Positions 5,091 through 5,469 of a stretch of 5,469 nt of DNA are shown piece by piece. The stretch's first letter is position 1; every line of letters starts with the position of its first letter. The DNA is from Candidatus Berkelbacteria bacterium CG_4_9_14_3_um_filter_39_23 (GTDB taxonomy: Bacteria; Patescibacteriota; UBA1384; GWA2-35-9; CG2-30-39-44), in contig PFTZ01000070.1 of assembly GCA_002789815.1 (NCBI GenBank), forward strand, positions 1 to 5,469. The letters run 5' to 3'. The translations under genes and the position numbers were made by a program. Under the pieces are notes generated by a model. It had not been told where the DNA came from and searched no databases. It saw only the letters and a program-made list of their open reading frames with translations.

Positions 5091-5469
5091 ATGGCTAAAT
5101 TTATTTTTGTCACCGGCGGGATCGTATCAGGTATTGGCAAAGGTATCACAACTGGATCAATCGGCGCTCTATTTAAAGCGCGAGGTAAAAAAATCGCGAT
5201 TCTAAAAATCGACCCCTATCTAAACACGGACGCTGGCACAATGAACCCATTCCAGCATGGCGAAGTTTTTGTGTTGGACGATGGCGCGGAAACCGACCTT
5301 GACCTCGGGCATTATGAACGGCTGGCTGACATTAGCTTAGCCAGAGAGTCAAATATAACTTCCGGACAAATCTACGGTCGGGTGCTAGAAAAAGAACGAC
5401 AAGGTGAATTTTTAGGTCAAACTATCCAGCAAATCCCGCACATTACCAATGAAATAAAAAACCATTTGG
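5091..5469 (+). CDS. pyrG: CTP synthase, N-terminal part (cut by window edge)
   Basis: The first 126 residues of the amidoligase domain are present. PyrG converts UTP to CTP using ATP and glutamine-derived ammonia, the last step of pyrimidine nucleotide synthesis. The P-loop reads GGIVSGIGKG (9-18, with K17), then KIDPYLNTDAGTMNPFQHGE (39-58), then DDGAETDLDLGHYER (63-77). D71 aligns with the Mg-binding aspartate D72 of the E. coli enzyme. QQIPHITNEIK follows at 113-123. All of this is canonical, with SGIGKG in place of the more common SSLGKG. The C-terminal glutaminase domain lies beyond the window, since the family runs to roughly 535-550 residues. The ATG is certain from the conserved N-terminus. 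There is no Shine-Dalgarno. Confidence 0.97.
   Translation, partial: MAKFIFVTGGIVSGIGKGITTGSIGALFKARGKKIAILKIDPYLNTDAGTMNPFQHGEVFVLDDGAETDLDLGHYERLADISLARESNITSGQIYGRVLEKERQGEFLGQTIQQIPHITNEIKNHL

Overview
The window is AT-rich, tightly packed bacterial chromosome. It holds three housekeeping genes (trpS, a phosphomannomutase/phosphoglucomutase gene, the 5' end of pyrG), a small nucleotidyltransferase gene and a two-gene restriction-modification cassette. Lysine-rich proteins, compact genes, the lack of any Shine-Dalgarno sequence and the style of these proteins suggest a Patescibacteria/CPR-type genome from metagenomic data. That placement is an inference and I cannot name a lineage. Stops are TAA, TAG and one TGA, with no in-frame TGA inside any recognised gene, so the standard bacterial code fits.

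Layout. 1-151: two diverged copies of a minus-strand promoter unit. The left copy has consensus -35 and -10 boxes and reads out of the window; the right copy fires straight into a 44-nt hairpin followed by a T-run. 135-623 (-): nucleotidyltransferase-fold protein. 611-664: divergent promoters sharing a -10 region. 655-1626 (+): trpS. 1649-2512 (+) and 2509-3429 (+): putative type II restriction endonuclease and a D12-class adenine methyltransferase joined by an ATGA overlap. 3430-3630: convergent intergenic region almost filled by a 165-bp imperfect inverted-repeat element. 3631-5004 (-): phosphohexomutase. 5005-5090: two interlocked divergent promoters. 5091-end (+): pyrG, cut by the window edge.

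Most notable points. (1) The methyltransferase has its N-terminal KYAGSK motif and catalytic DPPY motif, but the S-adenosylmethionine-binding motif I block that lies between them in this family is absent. About 60 residues seem to be removed in frame at nt 2613/2614, while the upstream endonuclease frame is open. An intact nuclease beside a methylase that cannot bind its cofactor is a paradox. (2) The 165-bp element has 15-bp GC-rich terminal inverted repeats and nested internal symmetry, like a MITE or a structured RNA. (3) Predicted transcription starts lie only about 5-8 nt before three of the start codons and none of the six genes has a Shine-Dalgarno, pointing to leaderless or near-leaderless translation. 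(4) A promoter, hairpin and T-run at 58-142 could make a roughly 50-nt RNA.

The genes do not form one pathway. TrpRS charges tRNA-Trp, PyrG makes CTP, the hexomutase feeds sugar-nucleotide synthesis for the cell surface, and the restriction-modification pair looks like an acquired cassette placed behind trpS.
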